A DNA stretch of 64,000 bases, from positions 1 to 64,000 of the forward strand of contig JANQSC010000020.1 in assembly GCA_028284235.1 (NCBI GenBank), given 5' to 3'. This DNA is from Opitutaceae bacterium. GTDB taxonomy: Bacteria > Verrucomicrobiota > Verrucomicrobiia > Opitutales > Opitutaceae. Within the stretch, counting starts at the first letter, position 1, and each line of letters begins with the position of its first letter. Shown one piece after another: positions 34,678-44,412 of the stretch. The notes beneath the pieces are model-generated. The model was given only the letters and a program-made list of their open reading frames with translations, was not told the origin of the DNA and did no database searches. The position numbers were made by a program, and so were the translations under genes.

Positions 34678-35400
34678 ATGTCAGAACAACCTATATACAC
34701 GAAGAAAATCAAAGGCGGCGGAATGTGGTCCAATGTCGTTGGACGCGGAAAAACCCTCAAGTTCACCGACTTGGAAGGCGGCGCCAATGTCGGCCTGCTT
34801 CTCTACAACGAGTCGATTCCCGCCGAGCGATACAATATGCCCGACACGCTCAAAGGGCAGCACATATTCTATCTGACAGCGCCCTACTGCCTTCACTCCG
34901 ACATGGGACGGATCATGTGTTCAATCACCGAGGACACCGCCGGCTGGCACGACACCGTCAGCGGCTGCAGTTCAGCCGAATCGGTCAAGGCGAAGTACGG
35001 AGTCCGGACATTCCAGGACGCCCGCAATAATTTCTACCGAAACGGGCGAGAGAATTTTCTTATCGAGCTCGGCAAATGGAATCTCGGCCGAAAAGACCTG
35101 ATTCCCAACCTCAACCTCTTTTCGAAAGTGGTAGCCGATGAAGACGGGAATCTAAGCTACATTGATCGAGCGACTCCCACAGGCGCCCACGTCTCCCTGC
35201 GATTCGAAATGGACTGTATCGTCGTGTTGAATACTTGCCAAAACCCACTCGACAATTCGCCGGAGTATTCACCCAAACCCGTACTACTCGAGGTCTTCCA
35301 ATCGGAGGCTCCCGCAGCGGACGACCCGTCGCGAACGATTCGCCCGGAAAACGGACGAGCGTTCGAAAACACCGAATCCTACTACGCTCTCAGAAGCTAA
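34678..35400 (+). CDS. DUF1989 urea carboxylase-associated protein (UAAP2 type; probable carboxyguanidine deiminase subunit)
   Basis: A 240-residue DUF1989 protein, called urea carboxylase-associated protein 2 by older naming. Features are [33 protein letters not shown], the metal-binding region [13 protein letters not shown] and [12 protein letters not shown]. In studied organisms two such proteins (CgdA/CgdB) form carboxyguanidine deiminase, which converts carboxyguanidine to allophanate and ammonia. The second member follows after 33 bp, then the biotin carboxylase and allophanate hydrolase. It starts 5 bp after the NikR-like gene. The number assigned within the pair could be swapped. Confidence 0.88.
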   Translation: MSEQPIYTKKIKGGGMWSNVVGRGKTLKFTDLEGGANVGLLLYNESIPAERYNMPDTLKGQHIFYLTAPYCLHSDMGRIMCSITEDTAGWHDTVSGCSSAESVKAKYGVRTFQDARNNFYRNGRENFLIELGKWNLGRKDLIPNLNLFSKVVADEDGNLSYIDRATPTGAHVSLRFEMDCIVVLNTCQNPLDNSPEYSPKPVLLEVFQSEAPAADDPSRTIRPENGRAFENTESYYALRS

Positions 35401-35433
35401 AGAAACTAAACCGATACATAGACCCGATTTGCC

Positions 35434-36069
35434 ATGCTTAAAGAAAGCTCACTTGACACCGCCGACGCGTCCTACTCGGAAACCGTTCTCGCCGGAGATC
35501 ACTGGATGCGGGAGATCAAACGCGGACAAACCTTCCGCATCGTCGACCTGGAAGGCAATCAAGCCGCCGACACGCTCTTCTACAGCGCCGACGATCCAGC
35601 CGATCGATATAGCGCCTCGGACACCATTCAGCAGCAGGGCAATCTCTACCTCTCGACCGGCTCCAAGCTCATCTCAACGGAGGGAAACACCTTGCTGACA
35701 ATCGTCGCCGACACCTGCGGACGACACGACACCGTCGGCGGCGCCTGCTCGCGGGAGAGCAACACCATGCGATACTCCCACAACACCGAACACATGCACG
35801 CCTGCCGCGACATCTTCCTCAGCGGCATTCAAGACTGGGGGCAAGACATGGGTAAACGCGACATCACCTGCAATATCAACTTCTTCATGAACGTGCCGGT
35901 CACTCCAGACGGCAAGCTCACCTTTGCAGACGGGATCAGCGGCCCGGGACGCTACGTCGAAATGCGGGCGGAACGCGATGTGATCGCGCTCATTTCCAAT
36001 TGCCCGCAACTCAACAACCCCTGCAACGCCTACAATCCGACTCCAATCCAAACGCTAATTTGGGACTAG
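35434..36069 (+). CDS. DUF1989 urea carboxylase-associated protein (UAAP1 type; probable carboxyguanidine deiminase subunit)
   Basis: A 211-residue second DUF1989 protein. It shares the plan of its neighbour: [49 protein letters not shown] and [18 protein letters not shown]. The conserved His and Cys residues in the [12 protein letters not shown] and CNINFF segments are plausible metal or catalytic residues. With the upstream protein it would form carboxyguanidine deiminase, placed between the transporter and the carboxylase. The carboxylase gene starts 74 bp downstream on the same strand; no palindrome of the operator type occurs in that gap. Confidence 0.88.
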   Translation: MLKESSLDTADASYSETVLAGDHWMREIKRGQTFRIVDLEGNQAADTLFYSADDPADRYSASDTIQQQGNLYLSTGSKLISTEGNTLLTIVADTCGRHDTVGGACSRESNTMRYSHNTEHMHACRDIFLSGIQDWGQDMGKRDITCNINFFMNVPVTPDGKLTFADGISGPGRYVEMRAERDVIALISNCPQLNNPCNAYNPTPIQTLIWD

Positions 36070-36143
36070 TGATTCTCCGTTCCTATCCCAATCGCTGTAT
36101 CCAATAGTCGATACGCTATTCCGGGGTTTCCACTGCAAAGAAG

Positions 36144-39100
36144 ATGTTCAATAAAGTACTAGTCGCCAACCGAGGCGAAATCGCATGCAGGATCATTCGT
36201 ACGCTGCGGAAAATGAATGTGCGGTCGGTCGCCGTGTATTCCGACGCGGATGTCTACTCACTGCACGTCGACCTCGCCGACGAGTCGATTCGAATCGGTC
36301 CTGCCCCGGTAAAAGAGAGTTACTTGAATATCGGCGCCATACTGGACGCGGCCAAACAGACGGGAGCGAACGCCATCCATCCAGGCTACGGACTGCTCAG
36401 CGAAAACGCGGACTTCGCGGAATCCTGCGCTGAAACGGGCATCGCATTCATCGGACCCACTCCCGACCAAATGCGCCGATTCGGACTCAAGCACACTGCT
36501 CGGGAAATCGCCATCGCCGAAAATGCGCCCCTACTACCCGGTAGTGGTCTCCTCGAATCGGAGTCCGAAGCGCTCGACTGCGCCTCCCAAATCGGCTATC
36601 CGGTCATGCTCAAGTCGACCGCCGGCGGGGGCGGCATTGGAATGCAGCTGTGCTGGGATTCCGAAGAACTTGCGCGTTCCTTCGAGTCCGTAAAACGACT
36701 CGGGTCGAACAATTTCGCCAACAGCGGGCTCTTTCTCGAAAAGTACGTGCAAAACGCTCGTCACATTGAAGCCCAGATTTTCGGCGACGGCAAAGGAAAC
36801 GTAGTCGCCCTCGGGGAACGCGACTGTTCCGTGCAAAGACGGAATCAGAAAGTAATTGAGGAAACCCCCGCGCCGGCGCTCGACGACACGCTCCGCACCC
36901 AACTTCTCGATACAGCGATTCGACTCGCGAAAGCAGTCGACTACCGCTCCGCGGGAACGGTGGAGTTCGTATTCGACGTGGATACGCGCCAATACTATTT
37001 CCTCGAAGTCAATACCCGCTTGCAAGTCGAGCATTGCGTGACGGAAGCCGTAACCGGCATCGACCTAGTCGATTGGATGGTGCGTCTAGCGAGCGGCGAC
37101 CTGGATTCACTGGATTCGCTTTCGATTGTTCCAAACGGAGCTGCCGTGCAAGCGCGAATCTACGCGGAAGATCCGAACAAGAACTTCCAGCCTTCGTCCG
37201 GATTGCTCACGCGCGTAGAACTGCCTCAAAACGTCCGCGTCGACGCCTGGGTCGAAACCGCCACCGAAGTTTCGGCGTACTACGACCCCCTGCTTGCCAA
37301 GGTGATTGCGCACGGAGCCAATCGAGATGACGCAATTGGCAAGCTAGGCGCCGCGCTCGATTCCTCACGCATTGACGGGATCGAGACAAATCGCGAATAC
37401 CTCGCGCAAATTCTCGCGTCTCCCGTATTCAAAAAAGCGGAACATACGACCAAATTCTGCGACAGTCTCGTCTACCAGCCCCGCACTATCGACGTGCTCG
37501 AAGCGGGAACCCAGACTACCATCCAAGACTATCCCGGGCGGATCGGCTACTGGAACGTCGGCGTCCCCCCTTCCGGCCCATTCGACTCGTTCGCGTTTCA
37601 AGCAGGCAACTATCTCCTCGGAAATCCGAAAGACGCCGCCGGACTCGAGATCACTGTCCTGGGCCCCACACTCGTATTCAATCATTCAACCACGATCTGT
37701 CTCACAGGCGCTAAAACCAATGCGCAAATTAACGGGCAGCCCATAAACTTCTGGAAACCGATCGCGATCGAGAGCGGAGATCGACTTTCCGTTGGCAAAG
37801 TCGAAGACCTAGGATGCCGCGCCTACCTGGCTATTCTGGGAGGCCTCGAGGTCGCCGAGTATCTGGGGAGCAAATCCACTTTCACGCTCGGCCAATTCGG
37901 CGGACACTCCGGGCGATCCTTGATGGTCGGGGACGTTGTCCATTTCAATGAAGCAAAGCGCTCCGAAATTCGTACGCAACTGGATTTCGACGTGCCGCCC
38001 TACGGACCAGAATGGGAGATCCGAGTGCTGTACGGCCCTCACGGCTCTCCCGATTTCTTCACCGAAGACGACATTGACTCCATCTTTGGATCGCAATGGG
38101 AAGTGCACTACAACTCCTCGCGAACGGGAGTGCGCTTGATCGGACCCAGGCCCGAATGGGCACGCGCCGACGGAGGCGAAGCGGGCCTCCATCCTTCCAA
38201 TATCCATGACAACGCCTACGCGATCGGAACGATGGACTTCACTGGCGACATGCCTGTCCTGCTCGGTCCCGATGGTCCTAGCCTGGGCGGATTCGTCTGC
38301 CCCGCCACGATCATAAAGGCCGACCTGTGGATGATGGGGCAACTGAAGCCTGGCGACACCATTCGATTCAAACGAGTTGATCAAGCGGAGGCAACGCAAG
38401 CGGAGATTGACCAAAACGCCTTGTGGGGCGGGACGAGCGCCCCCGTCCAACTTCCCCGGTTTGGGAAAGACGCAGCGATTCTCGAGCAATCGCCCACGGA
38501 TGAAAACAAAGCGCATCCAGGCGTTTGCTACAGGCGATCAGGAGACAAGTACTTGTTAGTTGAATACGGATCGATGGAACTTGATCTCAACCTCCGATTT
38601 CGAGCCCACGCGCTGATGAGCGCGATTCGAAACGAGCGAATCCCAGGAATTAGAGATCTGACTCCTGGAATCAGGTCGCTACAGGTTCACTACGACAGTC
38701 TCGCCCTCAATACAAACAAGCTGATCGATCGTCTCAAGGAACTCGAACAATCCCTGCCGTCCACCTCCGAATCCGAGATTCCCTCGCGAATCGTGCGACT
38801 ACCCCTGTCATGGGACGACGAAGCCACGCAACTCGCCATTCGAAAGTACGAACAATCCGTAAGAAAAAACGCCCCGTGGTGCCCGAGCAATATAGAGTTT
38901 ATTCGACGTATCAACGGATTGGATTCGATAGAAGACGTAAAGAAAATCGTATTCAATGCCAGCTACATGGTTATGGGACTCGGCGACGTATATCTGGGCG
39001 CGCCGGTCGCCACCCCCATCGATCCGCGTCATCGCTTGGTAACTACCAAATACAACCCGGCTCGAACATGGACCCCCGAGAACGCGGTTGGCATCGGTGG

Positions 39101-39737
39101 CGCCTATCTGTGCGTTTACGGAATGGAAGGTCCGGGCGGCTACCAGTTCGTTGGACGGACAATTCAAATGTGGAACCGCTACAAGCAGACGAGTAGCTTC
39201 CAGGAAGGCAAACCTTGGCTACTTCGCTTCTTCGATCAAATCAGATTCTACCCGGTCGACGCCGATACGCTCCTCGATATGCGAAGCGACTTCATACAGG
39301 GGCGATTCGACGTCGAAATCGAAGAGACGCGTTTCGACCTGAAGAGCTACAATCAATTCCTCGAACAAAACGCCGCCAGTATCAGCAACTTCAAATCCAA
39401 ACAGCAAGCGGCATTCGAATCCGAGCGCGAGCGCTGGACCCTCTCCGGGCAGGCGACGTTCGAGTCCAATCCCGAGCAGGAAGATCTGGAGCCGGCAGAA
39501 GACGCGATTCCCGAAGGGTGCATAGCCGCCGTCACCCACGTGCCTGGGAACATCTGGAAGATTACCGCGAACGAGGGAGACCGCGTAAATCCGGGAGATA
39601 CGCTGATCGTGGTCGAATCCATGAAAATGGAGATCGGCATCGAGTGTTCCCAAGCAGGAACGATTGAAAAACTACTCTGCAGCGAAGGATCCTCGGTCGC
39701 CAAAGGACAAAACCTATGCCTGATTCGAACGGACTGA
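36144..39737 (+). CDS. Biotin-dependent urea/guanidine carboxylase
   Basis: A 1197-residue single-chain carboxylase. The biotin carboxylase part (1-450) has RGEIACRIIRTLRKM, KSTAGGGGIGMQ, ERDCSVQRRNQKVIEE and VNTRLQVEHCVTE. The carboxyltransferase part (about 455-1080) is of the KipI/KipA-type (AHS1/AHS2), starting TIQDYPGRIGYWNVGVPPSGPFDS. The biotinyl domain ends the chain with ESMKMEIG, biotinylated Lys1161. Chain length and domain order match enzymes first called urea carboxylase; members found beside a DUF1989 pair have been reported to carboxylate guanidine. Here the pair is present, so guanidine is favoured, but the sequence alone does not settle the substrate. The following gene overlaps its end by 22 bp. 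Confidence 0.9.
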   Translation: MFNKVLVANRGEIACRIIRTLRKMNVRSVAVYSDADVYSLHVDLADESIRIGPAPVKESYLNIGAILDAAKQTGANAIHPGYGLLSENADFAESCAETGIAFIGPTPDQMRRFGLKHTAREIAIAENAPLLPGSGLLESESEALDCASQIGYPVMLKSTAGGGGIGMQLCWDSEELARSFESVKRLGSNNFANSGLFLEKYVQNARHIEAQIFGDGKGNVVALGERDCSVQRRNQKVIEETPAPALDDTLRTQLLDTAIRLAKAVDYRSAGTVEFVFDVDTRQYYFLEVNTRLQVEHCVTEAVTGIDLVDWMVRLASGDLDSLDSLSIVPNGAAVQARIYAEDPNKNFQPSSGLLTRVELPQNVRVDAWVETATEVSAYYDPLLAKVIAHGANRDDAIGKLGAALDSSRIDGIETNREYLAQILASPVFKKAEHTTKFCDSLVYQPRTIDVLEAGTQTTIQDYPGRIGYWNVGVPPSGPFDSFAFQAGNYLLGNPKDAAGLEITVLGPTLVFNHSTTICLTGAKTNAQINGQPINFWKPIAIESGDRLSVGKVEDLGCRAYLAILGGLEVAEYLGSKSTFTLGQFGGHSGRSLMVGDVVHFNEAKRSEIRTQLDFDVPPYGPEWEIRVLYGPHGSPDFFTEDDIDSIFGSQWEVHYNSSRTGVRLIGPRPEWARADGGEAGLHPSNIHDNAYAIGTMDFTGDMPVLLGPDGPSLGGFVCPATIIKADLWMMGQLKPGDTIRFKRVDQAEATQAEIDQNALWGGTSAPVQLPRFGKDAAILEQSPTDENKAHPGVCYRRSGDKYLLVEYGSMELDLNLRFRAHALMSAIRNERIPGIRDLTPGIRSLQVHYDSLALNTNKLIDRLKELEQSLPSTSESEIPSRIVRLPLSWDDEATQLAIRKYEQSVRKNAPWCPSNIEFIRRINGLDSIEDVKKIVFNASYMVMGLGDVYLGAPVATPIDPRHRLVTTKYNPARTWTPENAVGIGGAYLCVYGMEGPGGYQFVGRTIQMWNRYKQTSSFQEGKPWLLRFFDQIRFYPVDADTLLDMRSDFIQGRFDVEIEETRFDLKSYNQFLEQNAASISNFKSKQQAAFESERERWTLSGQATFESNPEQEDLEPAEDAIPEGCIAAVTHVPGNIWKITANEGDRVNPGDTLIVVESMKMEIGIECSQAGTIEKLLCSEGSSVAKGQNLCLIRTD

Positions 39738-41569
39738 ACGTGACACCTGATTCTTCCGCTACACCATCACCGTCCATGGACTCGCTATCGTTCGATATCG
39801 CCACTTTAGCCGAGGCCTATGCTGCGGGTTCAATTCGCCCCGTCGAAGTGATTCGCGAGACGCTGAATCGAATTTCGAATGGGGACCCGAATATCTGGAT
39901 CGCCGTGGATTCCCAAGAAAACCTGCTGCAACAGGCGGAAGCGCTCGAGATGCGCAATCAGAATGAACTGCCACTATATGGTGTTCCGTTCGCAATAAAG
40001 GACAATATCGATGTATCCAATCTCCCCACTACAGCAGCTTGTCCAGACTTCAAACGCTTCCCCAGAGAAGACGCCTATGTAGTATCGCTTCTACGCGCCG
40101 CGGGCGCCATCCCAGTCGGCAAAACGAATTTAGATCAATTCGCGACCGGCCTCGTAGGAACACGCTCCCCCTACGGCGTTCCTGGCAACGCGTTCGACCC
40201 TGAATACATTCCCGGAGGATCCAGCTCCGGTTCGGCGGTGAGCGTAGCGCTCGGTCAGGTTTCGTTTTCTCTCGGCACCGACACCGCGGGATCCGGACGC
40301 GTGCCCGCTTGCTACAATAACCTAGTCGGACTCAAGCCCAGTCGAGGAGCGCTGAGCGCGAACGGGGTTTTTCCCGCTTGCCGCTCTCTCGACTGCGTTT
40401 CGATCTTTGCTCTCAACGCCTCTGACGCCCAACGCGTATTCCGAATCGCAGCTCGATTTGATCCCGAAGACCCGTACTCCCGAAGACAACCGAGTGAGCT
40501 CGATACTGCGAAAAAGATCGCCAAACCTAGTCTCGTTTTTGGAGTTCCCCGACCCAACCAGTTGAGATTCTTCGGCAATGAATCGTATCAAGAGCTCTAC
40601 CATGAGGCGATCGAACGGCTGCAATCGCTTGGCTATTCGATGCAGACCATCGATTTCGCGCCGTTTCTCGATGCCGCCCGGCTACTCTATGAGGGACCCT
40701 GGGTCGCTGAACGCCTCTGGGCGATCAAAGATCTCCTCGAGACTTCGCCAGACTCCCTGCATCCAATAACCCGGCAGATTGTCGAAGGCGGATACAAGCC
40801 GTCCGCCGTCGATACTTTCGAAGCCGCTTACGAACTGCAACGCCTTCGCAAATTAGCCGACGAGCAGCTAGTCGACTTGGACTTCGTCGCCACACCCACG
40901 GCAGGAACGCACTATCGTATTCAAGAAATTGAGAACGATCCGATATCTCTGAACTCAAATCTTGGATACTACACTAATTTCATGAACTTGCTCGACTTGT
41001 CGGCAATCGCTGTCCCGACAGGATTCGCCGAATCAGGAATGCCCTTTGGAATCACGCTCTTCTCCGAAGCGTTCCACGACGAGAAGCTCCTGTCAGTGGC
41101 CAATCGGCTTCACGAAGCGAGCCGAATCCCACTCGGCAAGACCTCCGAGAAGAGATTTCCGCAATTGAAGCCCGTCGAATACGACGCGACCCCCATCGCT
41201 GTCTGCGGCGCCCACATGAGAGGTCTACCCTTGAATCGCCAACTAACTGATCTCGGAGCTACCTTTATTCGCTCGACACAAACAGCGGCTCGCTACCGTC
41301 TGTTCGCGTTGCCGCGAACCTCCCCTCCAAAACCTGGACTTGCCCGAAACGAGGAAAACGGCGCGCGCATAGAACTCGAGATTTGGAACCTCCCAAACTC
41401 CCAATGGGCCGAATTCATTCGACACATCCCTTCGCCCCTCGGGATTGGAACGATCGAACTCGATGACGGCTCGACCGTGAAAGGGTTTTTGTGCGAGAGC
41501 TGGGCAACCGAATCCGCCAAAGACATATCCGAGCTCGGCAACTGGCGGAAATACAAACCCGAGGGCTAG
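39716..41569 (+). CDS. atzF: Allophanate hydrolase
   Basis: A 617-residue enzyme splitting allophanate into ammonia and CO2, the last step of the route. The amidase-signature fold carries the Ser-cisSer-Lys triad: Lys95 (IKDN), Ser169 (PGGSSSGS) and Ser193 (DTAGS). The C-terminal part from about 480 (VCGAHMRGLPLNRQL, IELDDGSTVKGFLCE) is the extra domain typical of allophanate hydrolases and unlike plain amidases. The start at ATG 39716 overlaps the carboxylase by 22 bp; a later in-frame ATG at 39776 is possible. The stop codon overlaps that of the convergent protease gene (CTAG at 41566-41569). Confidence 0.9.
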   Translation: MPDSNGLNVTPDSSATPSPSMDSLSFDIATLAEAYAAGSIRPVEVIRETLNRISNGDPNIWIAVDSQENLLQQAEALEMRNQNELPLYGVPFAIKDNIDVSNLPTTAACPDFKRFPREDAYVVSLLRAAGAIPVGKTNLDQFATGLVGTRSPYGVPGNAFDPEYIPGGSSSGSAVSVALGQVSFSLGTDTAGSGRVPACYNNLVGLKPSRGALSANGVFPACRSLDCVSIFALNASDAQRVFRIAARFDPEDPYSRRQPSELDTAKKIAKPSLVFGVPRPNQLRFFGNESYQELYHEAIERLQSLGYSMQTIDFAPFLDAARLLYEGPWVAERLWAIKDLLETSPDSLHPITRQIVEGGYKPSAVDTFEAAYELQRLRKLADEQLVDLDFVATPTAGTHYRIQEIENDPISLNSNLGYYTNFMNLLDLSAIAVPTGFAESGMPFGITLFSEAFHDEKLLSVANRLHEASRIPLGKTSEKRFPQLKPVEYDATPIAVCGAHMRGLPLNRQLTDLGATFIRSTQTAARYRLFALPRTSPPKPGLARNEENGARIELEIWNLPNSQWAEFIRHIPSPLGIGTIELDDGSTVKGFLCESWATESAKDISELGNWRKYKPEG

Positions 41570-42690
41570 TCCGCGATCGTCACCACCGCAACCGTTTCCG
41601 TCCGCTCCTCGCCGTCGCGTAGAAAGGTCACTTCGATTTCGTCCCCCGGATTCTTCTCGTCGAAGGCGTTGTACATGTCGTCATGATTCCGGATGGGCTC
41701 CTCGTCGATCGCGACAATGATGTCGCCAAGAATAATCCTGCCATATTGATCGCGCGATGTCCCCCGCATGCCCAAATCCTCCGCGGGAGAATCCTGATAG
41801 ACCTCTCGAACGACCACCCCGGAAGCGCCGATCGAGCGAGCGATACGATCTTCGAAAATCGACACGCCAATTCCCGCCTGCACAGTGCGCCCATAGCGTA
41901 TAATCTGGGAAACCATTCGCTTGATCGTGTTCGACGGAACCGCGAATCCAATACCCGTCGTGCCTCTCAAAATGAGGGTGTTCATCCCGATTAGTCGCCC
42001 GCTGCTGTCTAGCAATGGCCCGCCCGAATTCCCTAAATTAATCGCGGCGTCCGTCTGGACCATATCCCGAATCGTAATCCCCTCCACGATCGAAGACATG
42101 CTTCGTCCAAGAGCGGATACGGTCCCAACCGTGAGCGTGTGGTCCAAGCCGTATGGATTCCCGATAGCGATCGCTTTCTGTCCCACACGTATTTCCGCCG
42201 AGTTGGCCACCTTGTCGCCAAAAGGCACGACATTGGTCCGTTTCAAGTCGATCTTCAGCACCGCCAGGTCTTTGCGCGGCTCGACGCCCACTTTGCGCGC
42301 GTTGTAGGTCTTCCCGTCGATCAAGGTCACCGCCACCCGGGAGGCGCCCTGCACTACGTGGTAGTTAGTGACAATATGCCCTTCGCGATCCCAGAGAAAC
42401 CCGGAACCGGAACCCGCTTGAACCTCCGTCACGTTAAACGAAAAGAACTCTCTCCTTTGCTGTAGGTTATGTACGAATACAACCGACGGCGACGCATTCT
42501 GAAACACGCTGATCGTATTGCGCTCGTGGGCAAGAAGGTCCCCCGGGGCCTCCTCCACGATCGGGGCGATGATCGACGCCTCGTTTCCCCGGGAAACGAA
42601 TTTCTGATAGACCACGCTCAAAGCGAAAAGAGCAAACGCGGCGACCACGAATGTATAGATGAAACGTAAGAAACTGTTTGCGTTTAGCAT
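41566..42690 (-). CDS. DegS/HtrA-like membrane-anchored serine protease with PDZ domain
   Basis: A 374-residue protease of the HtrA/Deg family. One N-terminal transmembrane segment (about 11-27) anchors it, facing the periplasm. The catalytic triad is H111 (TNYHVV), D141 (KDLAVLKID) and S222 (NLGNSGGPL). A single PDZ domain (about 280-370) follows, so the layout resembles DegS, which starts sigma-E-type stress responses, or a small DegP. The ATG at 42690 is preferred; an upstream GTG at 42780 would add 30 residues without a known domain. It is convergent with allophanate hydrolase and shares the 4-bp stop palindrome CTAG. The Fur-family gene is divergent. Confidence 0.92.
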   Translation of the reverse strand: MLNANSFLRFIYTFVVAAFALFALSVVYQKFVSRGNEASIIAPIVEEAPGDLLAHERNTISVFQNASPSVVFVHNLQQRREFFSFNVTEVQAGSGSGFLWDREGHIVTNYHVVQGASRVAVTLIDGKTYNARKVGVEPRKDLAVLKIDLKRTNVVPFGDKVANSAEIRVGQKAIAIGNPYGLDHTLTVGTVSALGRSMSSIVEGITIRDMVQTDAAINLGNSGGPLLDSSGRLIGMNTLILRGTTGIGFAVPSNTIKRMVSQIIRYGRTVQAGIGVSIFEDRIARSIGASGVVVREVYQDSPAEDLGMRGTSRDQYGRIILGDIIVAIDEEPIRNHDDMYNAFDEKNPGDEIEVTFLRDGEERTETVAVVTIAD

Positions 42691-42932
42691 GCGTGCGGAA
42701 GAATTGACAGACCCCTTCAAACCACATTCCCGAGCGAGATCAAGACAAGCTCTTTCGATCGCCCACAAAATGCGGACCACCCTGCCGGTTTACAACGTCG
42801 CCTCAACCATTTGATCGCCAATAAGCCTTTGTGTTCCAACGAGAAAGCTGGTTTCCAGAAAAGCGACTATTGGAATACCGGACGCGATAAAGGATTGAGC
42901 TCCCCGAGAGTATCCGCATTTTGACAGGCAGA

Positions 42933-43358
42933 ATGCCTTCATCCGACCACAAGTTCGAATCTGCCATCACCAATTTGAAAAAAGAGCGGCTCCGCATCAC
43001 CGAACCCAGGAAGGCCCTTCTCCAGTTGCTCGTCGAGGCCCCGAAGCCTTTATCCGCAGAGGAATTGCACACGACTCTTGGACCCGGCAAGTTCGACTTG
43101 GTAACCGTTTACCGAAATCTGGAAGCGTTCGAAAACGCGGGCATTGTAAACCGGATCCCGACCGAATCGGGCAAATCGCTATACGAGTTGAACGCCGAGC
43201 GCCATCACTACCACCACATAATTTGTCGCAAGTGCCACCGCACTGAAAAATTGGATACTTGTGAAGTCGCCAAACTCGAAAAACTCGCTTCCGAACTTGG
43301 CTACTCCGACGTCACTCACGTACTGGAGCTATACGGTGTTTGCGAGTCGTGCCAATAA
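42933..43358 (+). CDS. Fur-family metalloregulator
   Basis: A 141-residue Fur-family protein. The winged helix occupies about 10-85 (RLRITEPRKALLQLL, FDLVTVYRNLEAFENAGIVNRI). The sensory region has the histidines HHYHH (91-95) and two zinc-type pairs, C98-RK-C101 and C137-ES-C140. These features indicate a zinc-, iron- or peroxide-sensing regulator; the exact type (Fur, Zur, PerR or other) cannot be chosen from this alone. The ATG at 42933 is preferred over a TTG at 42921. It is divergent from the HtrA-like gene, and the GspF-like gene ends 14 bp past its stop on the opposite strand. Confidence 0.9.
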   Translation: MPSSDHKFESAITNLKKERLRITEPRKALLQLLVEAPKPLSAEELHTTLGPGKFDLVTVYRNLEAFENAGIVNRIPTESGKSLYELNAERHHYHHIICRKCHRTEKLDTCEVAKLEKLASELGYSDVTHVLELYGVCESCQ

Positions 43359-43372
43359 CGCCCAAGCTCCGC

Positions 43373-44326
43373 CTACTGAGCGAGGTCCGTAATCCCGTCG
43401 AAATACCCCATATAAAAAACAAACACTTTGTAGACCACGAAGCCCGCAACGACGAGCAGCATGAGCGCGGGGTAAACCAAAGTCGCTTGAAACAGCCGCT
43501 TGCCAGCCCGGTTCGAGTACAACTCTGCGACGCGTTCAAGATTTTTATCCAGTTCGCCCGACCGCTCCCCCATTTTATAAGTTTGCCTCAATTCATGCGG
43601 AAAACCTCCTTTTTCAGAGAAAGCCGCGCTGGCTTGGTTCCCCGAATTGATGGCGCGAATCGCCTCGGCGCCCTCCTTGTCGAGACGCCCGCTATCCGCC
43701 GCGTCTAGCGACCACTCCCAACACTGAGCAATGGGAATCCCCGACTTGGCGCAAGCGGCGAACGTACGGCAGAACCGAGACAAGTCACGATTAATCGAAT
43801 ACGACCTGACAATGGGGACTATCGACTGGATTCCCTTTTTGAATCGCGGCGAGAGTCGAGACAGTAATCCGAATACGAATACGATTGTCCACAGTGGAAC
43901 TAAGACCATACCAACACTGACGAGATACGCTGCCGTGTTGCCTTCGACCAAATGGCTCAAAGGAAAGATCAGCGCTCCAAAATGGAGAATCGCCAGAGGG
44001 TAAATCGAAGCTAGCTTGATCCGACGCCGGAAGTCGGCCGACTCCTTGCGAAAGCTCCCCAACTCCTCCAATACGCTCGCCAAATTCCCCGTTCGCTCCC
44101 CCGCGGCGATGATGGAAAATTCACTACTGTTCAAAAACGGGCACAGCGCTCCCAGAGCCGCTTCCCAACTCGATCCCGATTCGAATCGCTCGCTCAGCGC
44201 CTTGCGAGTCAACGATGGGACACCATCCGCCATGGCGACTGCTTCCGAAGGGCTGAATCCCGACCGCAACGCCTCCGCAAGGTCGAAAAACCAAGAGGAC
44301 ACATTTCTATCGGAAGGTCGGGCCAT
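43373..44326 (-). CDS. GspF/PilC-type membrane platform protein (orphan)
   Basis: A 317-residue inner-membrane protein with two T2SSF domains (about 10-125 and 185-305). Motifs are SGFSPSEAVAMADG, ERTGNLASVLEELG in the first and CAKSGIPIAQCWEWSLDAADSG, GERSGELDKNLERVAELY in the second, with transmembrane segments near 108-160 and 285-305. It is shorter than the usual 400-residue GspF/PilC proteins because the N-terminal extension is missing. It is encoded after araBAD on the same strand, and no other secretion or pilus gene is in the window, so its partner system must lie elsewhere. Confidence 0.85.
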   Translation of the reverse strand: MARPSDRNVSSWFFDLAEALRSGFSPSEAVAMADGVPSLTRKALSERFESGSSWEAALGALCPFLNSSEFSIIAAGERTGNLASVLEELGSFRKESADFRRRIKLASIYPLAILHFGALIFPLSHLVEGNTAAYLVSVGMVLVPLWTIVFVFGLLSRLSPRFKKGIQSIVPIVRSYSINRDLSRFCRTFAACAKSGIPIAQCWEWSLDAADSGRLDKEGAEAIRAINSGNQASAAFSEKGGFPHELRQTYKMGERSGELDKNLERVAELYSNRAGKRLFQATLVYPALMLLVVAGFVVYKVFVFYMGYFDGITDLAQ

Positions 44327-44412
44327 TAGAATTGAGTCCGAGGCTGGAACAGAGCAACGGAAAACACAACGCCTATCTCGAGGACGAAACTCAAGTCGCC
44401 CGACAAACGACT

